NCBI RefSeq assembly: GCF_018837975.1
Contig: NZ_JAGSOY010000029.1
Span: 1-61,713 of the forward strand
Reading direction: 5' to 3'
Source of the DNA: Zooshikella harenae
Lineage (GTDB): Bacteria > Pseudomonadota > Gammaproteobacteria > Pseudomonadales > Zooshikellaceae
DNA: 61,713 nt
Shown: positions 34,188 to 42,574 of the stretch, in pieces
Numbering within the stretch: position 1 is the first letter of the stretch
Layout of the letters: each line of letters opens with the position of its first letter
Position numbers and translations under genes: made by a program
Notes under the pieces: generated by a model
What the model was told of the DNA's origin: nothing
The model's input: the letters and a program-made list of their open reading frames with translations, nothing else
The model's database searches: none

Positions 34188-36324
34188 TGCAATAAGCTTA
34201 AAAGTCGTTGAAGCACTCTCTAAAGATGTGGGAAGAGCCAATGCGCGAATTGACCCGTTGGACATTGAACGGCTTGGGGTAAAAATTGGCGATATTATTC
34301 AAGTTAAAGGTGACAGAGGTAGTGCTGTTGCTCGAGTGATGCCTGCTTATCCAGATATGCGTGGACAGGGTGTGATTCAGCTTGATGGTATCTCTCGAGC
34401 CAATGCCAGCGTAGGGCTGGGAGAAAAAGTTCAGGTGGAGTCAGTGGCGTGGGTGACAGCGGATAAAATTACGCTTACACCAACAACAGTAACGCCTAAA
34501 CCAAAAGATATGGATTATATCGGCAGTTTATTAGATGGCTTACCTGTGCGTCAGGGAGATCTTATTCGAGTGTCCCTGTTTGCAAGCCGTTCTGCTGACT
34601 TTCGTGTGCAAAAGGTTTCCCCAGGAAGAACTGTCGTTATTCATCCAACGACGACATTAATAGTGGGGCAAGCGGTTGATAAGAGTACGGATACTACACA
34701 ACGACTGTCTTATGAAGATGTGGGTGGACTCCGTCGTCAGGTTAATCGTATACGGGAAATGATTGAGTTACCGCTGCGCTACCCTGAAGCTTTTGCCAGG
34801 CTTGGTATTGATCCTCCCAAAGGCGTATTGATGCATGGACCACCTGGCTGCGGTAAGACGTTAATCGCTCGTATTATTGCCCAGGAAAGTGATGCTCGTT
34901 TTTTCTCTGTCAGTGGTCCAGAAATTGTTCATAAGTTTTATGGAGAGAGTGAAGCCCATCTTCGTAAAATTTTTGAAGAAGCCAGTCGTAAAGGTCCCAG
35001 TATCATCTTTTTGGATGAGATTGATGCGATTGCCCCACATCGCGAAAAAGTAGTAGGGGATGTAGAAAAAAGGGTAGTTGCACAGTTATTAGCATTAATG
35101 GATGGCTTAACCCGGCGCAACAATGTCATTGTGATTGCGGCAACGAACTTGCCCAATAACCTTGATCCAGCATTGCGACGACCCGGCCGGTTTGATCGGG
35201 AGATTAGTATTCCTATTCCTGATCGGGATGGACGACGAGAGATACTGGAAATTCACAGTCGTGGTATGCCATTAGCGGACGAAGTGGATTTAGATCACTT
35301 GGCCGATCTGACTCATGGCTTTGTGGGTGCGGATTTGGAAGCACTTTGTCGAGAAGCAGCCATGAGTGCTTTAAGAGCGCTGTTGCCAGATATTGACTTT
35401 AATCTAGCAGAATTACCCTACCGACAACTCTCGCAAATGTTTGTCTCAATGGATGACTTTCTTTGTGCCTTGCGGGATGTTGAGCCTTCTGCCATTCGGG
35501 AGGTGTTTGTCGAAGTGCCCAATGTTTCATGGGACGATGTGGGTGGGCTAAATTATGTGAAGCAGCGATTGGTAGAAGCCGTTGAGTGGCCATTAAAATA
35601 CCCTGAACTGTTTAAAAAGGCGGGAGTGCAACCACCCAAAGGGCTATTACTTGGAGGGCCTCCAGGCGTCGGTAAGACCTTGATTGCTAAGGCTGTAGCT
35701 AATGAAAGTGGCGTCAATGTCATTTCGGTGAAAGGTCCTGCACTAATGTCTCGTTATGTGGGAGAGTCAGAGCGAGGGGTTCGGGAGGTATTTCATACAG
35801 CACGCCAGGCTGCACCTTGCATTATCTTTCTGGATGAGGTGGATGCCCTGATTCCAGCCCGTCATGCAGGAGGAGCGGATTCTAATGTCTCTGCACGGGT
35901 ATTGAGTCAGTTTTTAGCGGAAATGGATGGCTTGGAAGAACTTAAAGGCGTCTTCGTAATGGGGGCAACGAATCGTGTTGATCTAATAGACTCAGCGATG
36001 TTGCGACCAGGACGTTTTGATGAAATTGTCTCGCTGCAGTTACCGAATCAAAAAGACCGGGAAGCGATTCTGGCAGTGCACTTGCGCAATAAACCATTAG
36101 CGGCAGGTATTCAACCTGAAGCACTGGCAGCTCGTACCCCTGGAGCCAGTGGTGCTGAGCTAGCGGCAGTATGTAATCGTGCGGCACTGTTTGCGATTCG
36201 GCGAACAGTGGAGACGTCCTCAACAGGCAAAGTAGAAGATCTACAGATAACGATTTCTGCTGAAGACTTTGAAACAGCTCTGGCAGAGGTATTTCCTGTA
36301 AAAGAAGAAGAATCATTACCTTAG
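34180..36324 (+). CDS. CDC48/VAT-like double AAA ATPase of the gas vesicle cluster
   Basis: This 714-residue ATPase has the Cdc48 layout: an N-terminal double-psi beta-barrel region (residues 1-165, RANARIDPLDIERLGVKIGD), then two AAA modules. D1 has Walker A HGPPGCGKT and Walker B IIFLDEIDAIAP; D2 has GGPPGVGKT and IIFLDEVDALIP; both keep the arginine-finger segments RRPGRFDREI and LRPGRFDEIV. Full-length Cdc48-type proteins are typical of archaea and unusual in proteobacteria except in some gas vesicle clusters. It may unfold or remodel Gvp complexes; the corresponding Serratia gene is, as I recall, gvpZ. Confidence 0.9.
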   Translation: MSDAISLKVVEALSKDVGRANARIDPLDIERLGVKIGDIIQVKGDRGSAVARVMPAYPDMRGQGVIQLDGISRANASVGLGEKVQVESVAWVTADKITLTPTTVTPKPKDMDYIGSLLDGLPVRQGDLIRVSLFASRSADFRVQKVSPGRTVVIHPTTTLIVGQAVDKSTDTTQRLSYEDVGGLRRQVNRIREMIELPLRYPEAFARLGIDPPKGVLMHGPPGCGKTLIARIIAQESDARFFSVSGPEIVHKFYGESEAHLRKIFEEASRKGPSIIFLDEIDAIAPHREKVVGDVEKRVVAQLLALMDGLTRRNNVIVIAATNLPNNLDPALRRPGRFDREISIPIPDRDGRREILEIHSRGMPLADEVDLDHLADLTHGFVGADLEALCREAAMSALRALLPDIDFNLAELPYRQLSQMFVSMDDFLCALRDVEPSAIREVFVEVPNVSWDDVGGLNYVKQRLVEAVEWPLKYPELFKKAGVQPPKGLLLGGPPGVGKTLIAKAVANESGVNVISVKGPALMSRYVGESERGVREVFHTARQAAPCIIFLDEVDALIPARHAGGADSNVSARVLSQFLAEMDGLEELKGVFVMGATNRVDLIDSAMLRPGRFDEIVSLQLPNQKDREAILAVHLRNKPLAAGIQPEALAARTPGASGAELAAVCNRAALFAIRRTVETSSTGKVEDLQITISAEDFETALAEVFPVKEEESLP

Positions 36325-36367
36325 TAAGTTAATCCTGCACCAGAGACTGTCGCAAAAGGAGTGCCTA

Positions 36368-37162
36368 ATGCAGGTGATTCAACTTGCACCTGATGAAGCA
36401 TTATACCTCTATGGTTTTCAATCAGGTGCTCAACCTGTACCCACTGAGTTATATGGATTGAATGAATATCAACCTGTAATGAGCTGCACACATGTCGGTT
36501 TAACAGCCTATATCAGTAAAGTAAAAGCCCATGACTTTACTGGGCCTAAGGGAGAGGCCCAGCTGCAAGATGTTCAGTGGTTGACACAAAATGCAAAGCG
36601 CCATGATGCAGTGCTGGAAGCCCTTATGGTGCAAGGAGATGTATTTCCGGTAACGTTTGGCTCGTTATTTTCTTCTCTTCAAAAACTGATGGACACGATG
36701 CTGGTTCAGCGTCGAAAGATAGCTAATTGTTTAAAACGGGTCGCAGCTTGTCGTGAGTGGGGGGTGCAAGGAATCTTAGATCGTTCTGTTGCGCTTGATG
36801 TTCGCCTGGCAGAGGCTTTACAGCAGGCACCCACTCATCTTTCCGACTCCCCTGGTCGTCGTCACTTACAGGTTCAGCGATTAAGACGGGAACTGGAACG
36901 AAGTACCGATCGTTGGTTAGCCACTGAAATGGATAGGATAGCTACTGCACTGACAGTTAATGTGCATGGTTTTTATGATCGCCAACGACAAACAGTGGAT
37001 CAGCAGGTGTTGAACTGGGCTTTTTTAGTCCAGCGACAGCATGAGCAATCTTTCTTCACGGGGTTAGCTGCGCAGCAAGAAGAAGCCAAAAAATATGGGT
37101 TAGATCTAAGTTGTAAAGGTCCCTGGCCACCTTATAGCTTTTGCCGTGATGCAGAGGAGTAA
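36368..37162 (+). CDS. gvpF: GvpF/GvpL-family gas vesicle protein
   Basis: This 264-residue protein is of the GvpF/L family, minor assembly proteins that bind GvpA before it joins the shell. Typical elements are LYLYGFQSGAQPVP at the start, the conserved HDAVLEALMVQGDVFPVTFGSLFSS segment and the ending GPWPPYSFC. AAGGAG before the ATG supports the start. It is the first of two adjacent F/L genes, with a third at 42575. Which copy matches F or L of other organisms cannot be decided here. Confidence 0.9.
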   Translation: MQVIQLAPDEALYLYGFQSGAQPVPTELYGLNEYQPVMSCTHVGLTAYISKVKAHDFTGPKGEAQLQDVQWLTQNAKRHDAVLEALMVQGDVFPVTFGSLFSSLQKLMDTMLVQRRKIANCLKRVAACREWGVQGILDRSVALDVRLAEALQQAPTHLSDSPGRRHLQVQRLRRELERSTDRWLATEMDRIATALTVNVHGFYDRQRQTVDQQVLNWAFLVQRQHEQSFFTGLAAQQEEAKKYGLDLSCKGPWPPYSFCRDAEE

Positions 37163-37165
37163 ATT

Positions 37166-37852
37166 GTGGCATTACTGCTTTATGGGGTCGTTAGTAATGA
37201 AGCGTGTCGTGAAGCTTTATCCTTAAATGCATTGCCATTACCCAATAGCGATGTTGAAAGTGACTGTGCTACACCGCAAAAACCGTTATTTTGGGTTCAA
37301 CAAGGTCAACTAGCCGCGTTAGTCAGAGAGGTGGGTCAGCTACCAATAGATCAGAAAGCGGTATTGGATTATGGAAGGGTCATTGCTGATATTCATCAGC
37401 AAAGAGATATTGTGCCAATTCGTTATGGCAGCTTACTAGCTAATGAAGATGTATTGCGAAATACACTGGAAAAACAGGCTGAGCAGTACCTGACATGGCT
37501 AAGGCAGGTACAAGGTTGTGTAGAAATGGGGGTGAGCATTCCCATAGATAAGGACCAACAAGATACACGTCCTGCATCAGGTTTGGCCTATTTACAGTGG
37601 CGTCGACAAAAATACCGACCTGATCAGTTAGTACTGGCGGAAGCTGAATTAGAAAATGCAGTAGCAGGGTGTTATCGATGCTGTCTTAGTGAAGTGTCCT
37701 CGCGCTTGGTTCAGCGTACACTTTCCATTGTTTACTTAGTGCCAAGAAATCAATTATCACGCTTTCAGATGACTTTAAAAAAGGTCCTTGCGAATAAGCC
37801 AGACTGGCAAGTAACAGGACCTTGGCCACCCTATAGTTTTGTTCATTGTTAG
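37166..37852 (+). CDS. gvpF: GvpF/GvpL-family gas vesicle protein (second copy)
   Basis: This 228-residue GvpF/L protein starts at a GTG four bases after the previous stop, with GAGGAG as ribosome site. It has a shortened N-terminal domain (LLLYGVVSNEACREAL), the family core QQRDIVPIRYGSLLANED and the terminal GPWPPYSFVHC. The short spacing shows it is translated with the preceding copy. It closes the first gas vesicle block; a large hairpin follows. Confidence 0.9.
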   Translation: MALLLYGVVSNEACREALSLNALPLPNSDVESDCATPQKPLFWVQQGQLAALVREVGQLPIDQKAVLDYGRVIADIHQQRDIVPIRYGSLLANEDVLRNTLEKQAEQYLTWLRQVQGCVEMGVSIPIDKDQQDTRPASGLAYLQWRRQKYRPDQLVLAEAELENAVAGCYRCCLSEVSSRLVQRTLSIVYLVPRNQLSRFQMTLKKVLANKPDWQVTGPWPPYSFVHC

Positions 37853-37867
37853 CCTCCTATTTTTTAC

Positions 37868-37916
37868 TTAAAGGGCTCTTCTAAAAATAGTGATTTTTTA
37901 GCGGTGCCCTTTAAGC
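37868..37916 (+). repeat. Two-tiered inverted repeat after the first gvp block
   Basis: CTTAAAGGGC (37868-37877) pairs with GCCCTTTAAG (37907-37916), and inside it CTAAAAA pairs with TTTTTTAG around a six-base loop. It could act as a terminator or processing site between gvpF and the kinase gene. Its right arm resembles short sequences near 17901 and 28507. Confidence 0.65.
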
Positions 37917-38011
37917 AATTAATGACAGCATACGGATATTGTTTTGTAGTGCTAAAAGCATTTATCTAACTATTCAGTGGTAAAAAGGTAAAGACAGCAA
38001 AAAGGAATGTT

Positions 38012-39457
38012 ATGGATAACGATTACAATAGTCTGTTTTACCATGCTTTATTGGATGCTATTCAGGCATCAGTGTTGGTAGTGGATGATAAACTCCGTAT
38101 TCAGTCTGCAAATCGGAATTTTTTGGAAAAAGGGCGTCGTAGTGCCAGCAATACATTGGGCCGGCCGTTGGCAGAAGTTATTCCTCGGGTCATTCTCGAA
38201 AATACGGATATTGAAGGTCGTATTCAGGATGTAGCCAAAAGTGGAATTCCTCTGCATGGTCAACGTATGACCTATCGTGCGCCAGGAATCCCCATGCGCA
38301 TTTATTACTATTCATTACAACCAATTAATGTTGCAGGCCATCGCCCACAAATTATGATCTTGCTTGAAGATATTACCGAGCAAGTTCGGTTATCAGAAGA
38401 AGTGAGACGAGTCGAGCGCCACTTGGCTTCTGTGGTTAACAGTGCCAGTGATATGGTGTTATCAATTGATATTGAAGGGCGAATTTTAACTTGGAACTTG
38501 GCGGCAGAGCAGTTAACGGGCTTTAATTTTTTCTCGGTAAAAAATACACAATTTTTGGAGCGATGCGCTGAAACTCATCAATCAGATGTACGAAAAATGT
38601 TGGCAGAAATGCTGACCGAAGACTCTTCTCGAACGGCTGAATGGCCTCTGATTAAAACTAACGGCAGTAGTATTTTAGTATCCTGGGTGTTGTCTCCGAT
38701 GAAGGATGATCACGGTAAAACGATTGGTGTGGTTGCAGTAGGGCGTGATTTAACTGAACAAAAGAAAATGGAATTACAATTACGGCAGTCGCAAAAACTG
38801 GCTGCGCTTGGAGTAATGGCGGGAGGCATTGCGCATGAAATTCGTAACCCATTGGCCGTATGTTCTTCTGCTGCCCAGTTTTTGCTAGAAGATAATTTAG
38901 AAGAAACATTTCGCAAAGAATGTGCTCATAAAATTTGTGTGGGTATTCAGCGAACATCAGCCATTATTGAAAATCTGCTGCGGTTTGCTCGACCGTCTAC
39001 TAAGACGGATATGGCAGAGGTAGCTTTAGTGGAAGTTATTCATCAAACGTTAACGCTTATTGAAAATGAATCCCGTCTAAAAAAAATTGCAGTCAATAAG
39101 CAATTTGATGGTAAAGAAATTATGGTTCGAGGAGAGCCAACTCTGTTACAGCAGGTCTTTATGAATTTATTTTTAAATGCCATAAATGCTATGCCTAATG
39201 GCGGAGAGTTAACGATTCGAGTTTTTCAATCAGATACAGAGGTATTTATTGAGGTTAGTGATAATGGCATAGGCATTCCAAGTAATATGTTGGAAAGGGT
39301 TTTTGACCCATTTCATACTACTTCTGTTGTAGGTGAGGGTACAGGGCTTGGCTTGTCAATTTGTTATTCGATTGTTCGGCAGCATCTGGGTTCTATTGAT
39401 GTGGATAGCAGTCCTGATTGGGGAAGCCGTTTTACCATACGACTGCCAAAGCTGTGA
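38012..39457 (+). CDS. PAS-domain histidine kinase (NtrB-like) of the gas vesicle cluster
   Basis: This 481-residue kinase has two PAS-like sensor domains (about 10-125 and 135-250), no membrane segment, a dimerisation domain with MAGGIAHEIRNPLAV carrying the phospho-His, and an ATPase domain with NLFLNAINAMPNGG, SDNGIGIP and GTGLGLSIC. It is therefore a soluble NtrB/AtoS-type kinase. Its natural partners are the sigma-54 activator at 32245 and the receiver at 39487. The position between the two gvp blocks suggests it senses an internal cue, such as redox or energy state, for flotation. Confidence 0.9.
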   Translation: MDNDYNSLFYHALLDAIQASVLVVDDKLRIQSANRNFLEKGRRSASNTLGRPLAEVIPRVILENTDIEGRIQDVAKSGIPLHGQRMTYRAPGIPMRIYYYSLQPINVAGHRPQIMILLEDITEQVRLSEEVRRVERHLASVVNSASDMVLSIDIEGRILTWNLAAEQLTGFNFFSVKNTQFLERCAETHQSDVRKMLAEMLTEDSSRTAEWPLIKTNGSSILVSWVLSPMKDDHGKTIGVVAVGRDLTEQKKMELQLRQSQKLAALGVMAGGIAHEIRNPLAVCSSAAQFLLEDNLEETFRKECAHKICVGIQRTSAIIENLLRFARPSTKTDMAEVALVEVIHQTLTLIENESRLKKIAVNKQFDGKEIMVRGEPTLLQQVFMNLFLNAINAMPNGGELTIRVFQSDTEVFIEVSDNGIGIPSNMLERVFDPFHTTSVVGEGTGLGLSICYSIVRQHLGSIDVDSSPDWGSRFTIRLPKL

Positions 39458-39486
39458 GTATAGAAAAGACATAAGGGAATAAAAGG

Positions 39487-39855
39487 ATGTTGCCAGAGAA
39501 TGCAGCCATTTTACTGATTGATGATGAAGCAGATATGTGCTGGGCTGTTAAGCGTATTCTGACTGGTAAAGGCTACCAGGTCACTATGGTGGATACTGGT
39601 ATACAAGCTATGGAACAAGTTCAGTGTAAACATTACCCACTTATTTTCCTTGATGCTAAGTTACCTGATGTTGAAGGTTTACAGTTAGCTGAACGTATAA
39701 AACAGATATTTCCTGATACTCATATTATTTTTTTGACAGGTTATTATTATCGTGATGACCCTGTGATTACGACCGCTTTATCAAAGGGCATTATTGATGG
39801 TTTTATTGCTAAGCCATTTAGAAATGAAGATGTTTTAAATGCACTTATTTATTGA
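39487..39855 (+). CDS. Single-domain response regulator receiver
   Basis: This 122-residue protein is a lone receiver domain with IDDEADM, phospho-Asp in LIFLDAKLPDVEG and Lys in FIAKPFRNED. No output domain follows, so it may be an intermediate or phosphate sink in the relay, or regulate by protein contact. It is 29 bases after the kinase gene and ends just before the control region of gvpA. A gas vesicle regulatory role (the gvrC position in Serratia, as I recall) is inferred from place. Confidence 0.88.
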   Translation: MLPENAAILLIDDEADMCWAVKRILTGKGYQVTMVDTGIQAMEQVQCKHYPLIFLDAKLPDVEGLQLAERIKQIFPDTHIIFLTGYYYRDDPVITTALSKGIIDGFIAKPFRNEDVLNALIY

Positions 39856-39898
39856 TTTAATAAGTGTTGTAGCGCTACACGATAATATATTTCAGATT

Positions 39899-39957
39899 AT
39901 GGTGCGTATACCATAAATTGCTATGGAGAAAACACCATAGTATGGCGTCAATACCAT
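39899..39957 (+). promoter_or_regulatory. Three tandem inverted repeats upstream of gvpA (probable activator sites)
   Basis: ATGG-N8-CCAT occurs three times: 39899-39914, 39923-39938 and 39942-39957. The second and third have longer matching arms (CTATGG/CCATAG and AGTATGG/CCATACT). They lie about 110-170 bases upstream of the -24/-12 promoter, the usual place for an enhancer-binding protein. The sigma-54 activator at 32245 is the obvious candidate to bind them. Confidence 0.78.
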
Positions 39958-40063
39958 ACTTTTCAGTGTATGAATAATGAGTCAAATTAAATATTACCTT
40001 GGGATTTAAATATTTTCTTTTATTTTTTAGAGGGTTAAATTTCATCTCTAGTAGATTTTGTTA

Positions 40064-40080
40064 TTGGCGTTACTGTTGCA
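40064..40080 (+). promoter_or_regulatory. Sigma-54 (-24/-12) promoter of the gvpA operon
   Basis: TTGGCGTTACTGTTGCA has the invariant GG (40066-40067) and GC (40078-40079) separated by exactly ten bases, matching the consensus TGGCAC-N5-TTGCA. Transcription would start near 40091, about 45 bases before the gvpA start. Confidence 0.85.
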
Positions 40081-40098
40081 GTAGAGAAGGAGGTTCTT

Positions 40099-40143
40099 AT
40101 GAACCTTTCACCTACTCATAATAAGGAGATGGATAATGGCTAA
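40099..40143 (+). other. Short leader frame overlapping the gvpA start
   Basis: An ATG preceded by AAGGAGG (40087-40093) opens a 14-codon frame, [14 protein letters not shown], whose stop overlaps the first codons of gvpA. If the sigma-54 start is at 40091, most of that ribosome site would be missing from the mRNA. So it could be translated only from a longer upstream transcript. Confidence 0.3.
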
Positions 40144-40354
40144 TGTTGCAAAATCAACTGATTCATCCGGCTTGGCTGAAGTCGTAGATCGCATCCTTGA
40201 TAAAGGTATTGTGGTTGACGCTTGGGTTAAAGTATCACTGGTTGGTATTGAATTATTATCTGTTGAAGCTCGTGTAGTTATTGCTTCTGTTGAAACTTAT
40301 CTCAAATACGCTGAAGCGATTGGCTTAACCGCCAGTGCAGCTGCACCAGCATAA
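40136..40354 (+). CDS. gvpA: Major gas vesicle shell protein GvpA
   Basis: GvpA forms the ribbed, gas-permeable wall of the vesicle. The 72-residue protein is typical: [20 protein letters not shown], then the amphipathic [34 protein letters not shown]. It has one copy here, plus two shorter relatives downstream at 43748 and 44334. AAGGAG precedes the ATG. It is the first gene after the sigma-54 promoter, and a stable hairpin follows its stop, consistent with very high expression relative to the rest of the operon. Confidence 0.98.
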   Translation: MANVAKSTDSSGLAEVVDRILDKGIVVDAWVKVSLVGIELLSVEARVVIASVETYLKYAEAIGLTASAAAPA

Positions 40355-40378
40355 TAAAATGGCTTATATAGCGAGCAT

Positions 40379-40404
40379 CCCCCTCTGATATACGTCAGTG
40401 GGGG
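40379..40404 (+). repeat. Stable hairpin after gvpA
   Basis: CCCCCTCTGA (40379-40388) pairs with TCAGTGGGGG (40395-40404) with one internal mismatch and a six-base loop. No T run follows, so it probably protects the gvpA 3' end or partly stops transcription, raising gvpA above the other genes. Confidence 0.75.
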
Positions 40405-40464
40405 GCGTTCGCCTTTGCTCATTTCTCAATTTGGATTGTAGCAAGTGCTAAGGAGCGGTGTGAT

Positions 40465-41136
40465 ATGGGTGTAATCGCAAAAGACATGACCAAGCTGAAG
40501 CATGATATTGCAGTGCAGCGACAGCAGCGTCAGGAAATACTAAAAAAAATACGAAATCAAAGTCTTGAGCTTAGTGCTCAGGTAAACCGAAGTATGCAAC
40601 AGATAAAGGATCAGCGTCTGAGTAAAAGTGGTCGTGAGGCCCGAGATAGGTTGCAGTATGTCACTACTTTGGCTTCTGATGTATCAAGAATGTTGAGATA
40701 TTTTCAACAACAGCGGGTTGATAGTAGTCGTGCACGAGCAACAGATCGTGCTGAATATCTTACCAATATGCGTGAGGGGATTCACCAGCAACTCAACCAT
40801 TTTCGTCAGTTTCGCTTAAATGAAGAAGAAAAAAGACATCAGTCAAGTGTGTACAAAGACAAGCCTGTGCAGCATAAAGCAAGCGTTTCACCACAAGAAA
40901 ATATTACTAAAGACTACATTGCTGAGCAGTTAAAGCAAGAAGTGACTGAGGCTCGGGATCAGCTGCAGGACGAGTTAGCAACGACTAAATCAATTTTAAC
41001 TGGCGTTGCTGATAATGTCAGAAATACGTTGCAATCTACGGCAGCAGACGTGAATGCAACGCCAGCTGAAAGTACTCGTCGCACCCAAAGTTCCACAAGT
41101 CGAAACAAGAAAAATAATAAGCCTGAAACTGAATAA
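40465..41136 (+). CDS. gvpC: Gas vesicle strengthening protein GvpC
   Basis: This 223-residue, strongly helical protein binds the outside of the shell and stiffens it. It shows repeats of 33 residues: Arg62/Tyr65/Phe80/Arg84 recur as Arg95/Tyr98/Phe113/Arg117, and a poorer first unit starts near residue 18. The 33-residue period is that of cyanobacterial GvpC. The tail from residue 125 is polar and rich in Lys, Thr, Ser and Asn. AAGGAG precedes the ATG. It follows gvpA, as expected. Confidence 0.88.
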   Translation: MGVIAKDMTKLKHDIAVQRQQRQEILKKIRNQSLELSAQVNRSMQQIKDQRLSKSGREARDRLQYVTTLASDVSRMLRYFQQQRVDSSRARATDRAEYLTNMREGIHQQLNHFRQFRLNEEEKRHQSSVYKDKPVQHKASVSPQENITKDYIAEQLKQEVTEARDQLQDELATTKSILTGVADNVRNTLQSTAADVNATPAESTRRTQSSTSRNKKNNKPETE

Positions 41137-41148
41137 GGAGTGGCGAAC

Positions 41149-42189
41149 ATGAGCTTGATAAACGGTGTATCTACTGAAATGACATCAGACAGTGACCAAG
41201 TGATACCCGAAGCCAGTGATTCTTATGTTTCCACACCTTATATTGATGCCATTGTTGAGCGTGCACTGATGTATCTTCATAGTGGTTATCCTGTCCATAT
41301 TGCTGGGCCTTCAGGTACGGGTAAGACGACACTGGCCTTTCATTTGGCAGCTCTGTGGGGGCAACCTGTTACGTTAATTCATGGTAATGCTGAGTTTGAT
41401 ACCTCTGACCTGATTGGTTCGGATAATAGTGGTTTTAATCGCAGTAAACTGGTGGATAATTATATTCACTCAGTGGTAAAAACGCAGGAAGAAATGCGTA
41501 AAGTCTGGGTTGATAATCGGCTGACAACAGCTTGTCGTAATGGTGATACGTTGTTGTATGACGAGTTTAATCGTTCTCGGCCTGAAACAAATAATGTTCT
41601 GTTATCTGTGCTGTCTGAGGGCATTCTCAATCTCCCAGGGTTAAGGTCAGCTGGCGAGGGCTATTTAACGGTTAGCCCAAACTTTCGGGCAATTTTTACC
41701 TCTAATCCCGAGGAATATGCGGGGACACATAAGACACAAGATGCATTGATGGATCGGTTGATCACCTTGCGCTTGGATCATCCTGACCGTAACACAGAAC
41801 TGAAAGTGATTTGTGCAAAATCAGGACTGGAAGAAAAAGAAGCGACCTATGTCGTGGATACTGTACGCGAGCTGCGGAGTTACCATGATCACCAAGTGCG
41901 TCCTTCACTGAGGGCGGGCATTGCGATCGCACGAATTCTCCATCAAGCAGGACATAAGCCTCGTTGTGGTGACCACTTTTTTCATCATGTGTGCTACGAC
42001 GTTCTAAGCATGGAAACCGCTAAAATCCAGCATGAAAGCTGTTCTGTATTTAACAAAATGGTGAACCAAATTATTGCTCAGGTATGTCCTCCTTTATCGG
42101 TAAAAACAAATAGAAGTAAACAAGGGGGGGCTTCGTCGACAAAAAAGACGTTGACTACTCAAGTTAAAAAAGTGATGGGGGATACGTAG
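41149..42189 (+). CDS. gvpN: Gas vesicle AAA+ ATPase GvpN
   Basis: GvpN is a MoxR-type AAA+ protein required for vesicle growth. The ATG at 41149 is preferred to the GTG at 41140 because AAGGAG spacing fits it, giving 346 residues. Walker A is GPSGTGKTTL, Walker B lies in TLLYDEFNRSRPETNN, and the sensor segment FRAIFTSNPEEYAGTHKTQDALMDRL is typical of GvpN. The C-terminal basic tail (TNRSKQGGASSTKKTL) is less conserved. Its stop overlaps the start of the next gene. Confidence 0.96.
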   Translation: MSLINGVSTEMTSDSDQVIPEASDSYVSTPYIDAIVERALMYLHSGYPVHIAGPSGTGKTTLAFHLAALWGQPVTLIHGNAEFDTSDLIGSDNSGFNRSKLVDNYIHSVVKTQEEMRKVWVDNRLTTACRNGDTLLYDEFNRSRPETNNVLLSVLSEGILNLPGLRSAGEGYLTVSPNFRAIFTSNPEEYAGTHKTQDALMDRLITLRLDHPDRNTELKVICAKSGLEEKEATYVVDTVRELRSYHDHQVRPSLRAGIAIARILHQAGHKPRCGDHFFHHVCYDVLSMETAKIQHESCSVFNKMVNQIIAQVCPPLSVKTNRSKQGGASSTKKTLTTQVKKVMGDT

Positions 42190-42500
42190 TGGCCATAAAA
42201 ACAAGTCGACCACCTAAAACATTGTCAAATTTAAAATCGGCTACCCATCATAAAGGATGTGATGGTCGCCATTATATCAACTATTTTCAAGTAGGTGCTT
42301 TAGAGTTGGAACGGTGGCGTCGAGAATTGGAGCGTGAAGCTGCTTTAAAAAAAGTGGCTGAAATTGACCAGCGTCTAGCAAAGATTAACATTGAAATTAA
42401 TGAACTGTTACTGGCAGCCGATGTTGTTCCGCAATCAAAAGTGGCGAAAGCCGCTACTACTCGAACAGCGAAAAAAAAGGGTTTCAACATTAAATACTAA
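42189..42500 (+). CDS. gvpV: Small gas vesicle cluster protein (GvpV-like)
   Basis: This 103-residue basic protein starts at a GTG that overlaps the gvpN stop. It has the conserved SATHHKGCDGRHYINYFQVGALELERWRRE stretch in parts (about residues 17-46) and then a coiled coil (KVAEIDQRLAKINIEINELLL) and a Lys/Thr-rich tail. Between gvpN and gvpF it occupies the gvpV place of the Serratia cluster as I remember it. The exact function of GvpV is unknown. The symbol is given from position and size. Confidence 0.7.
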   Translation: MAIKTSRPPKTLSNLKSATHHKGCDGRHYINYFQVGALELERWRRELEREAALKKVAEIDQRLAKINIEINELLLAADVVPQSKVAKAATTRTAKKKGFNIKY

Positions 42501-42574
42501 ATTGCTCGAATAAAATTAGGCAATTAACGATAGGTCAAGTATAACAAAATCATTGACAAGGATGGGTGTTAAAA

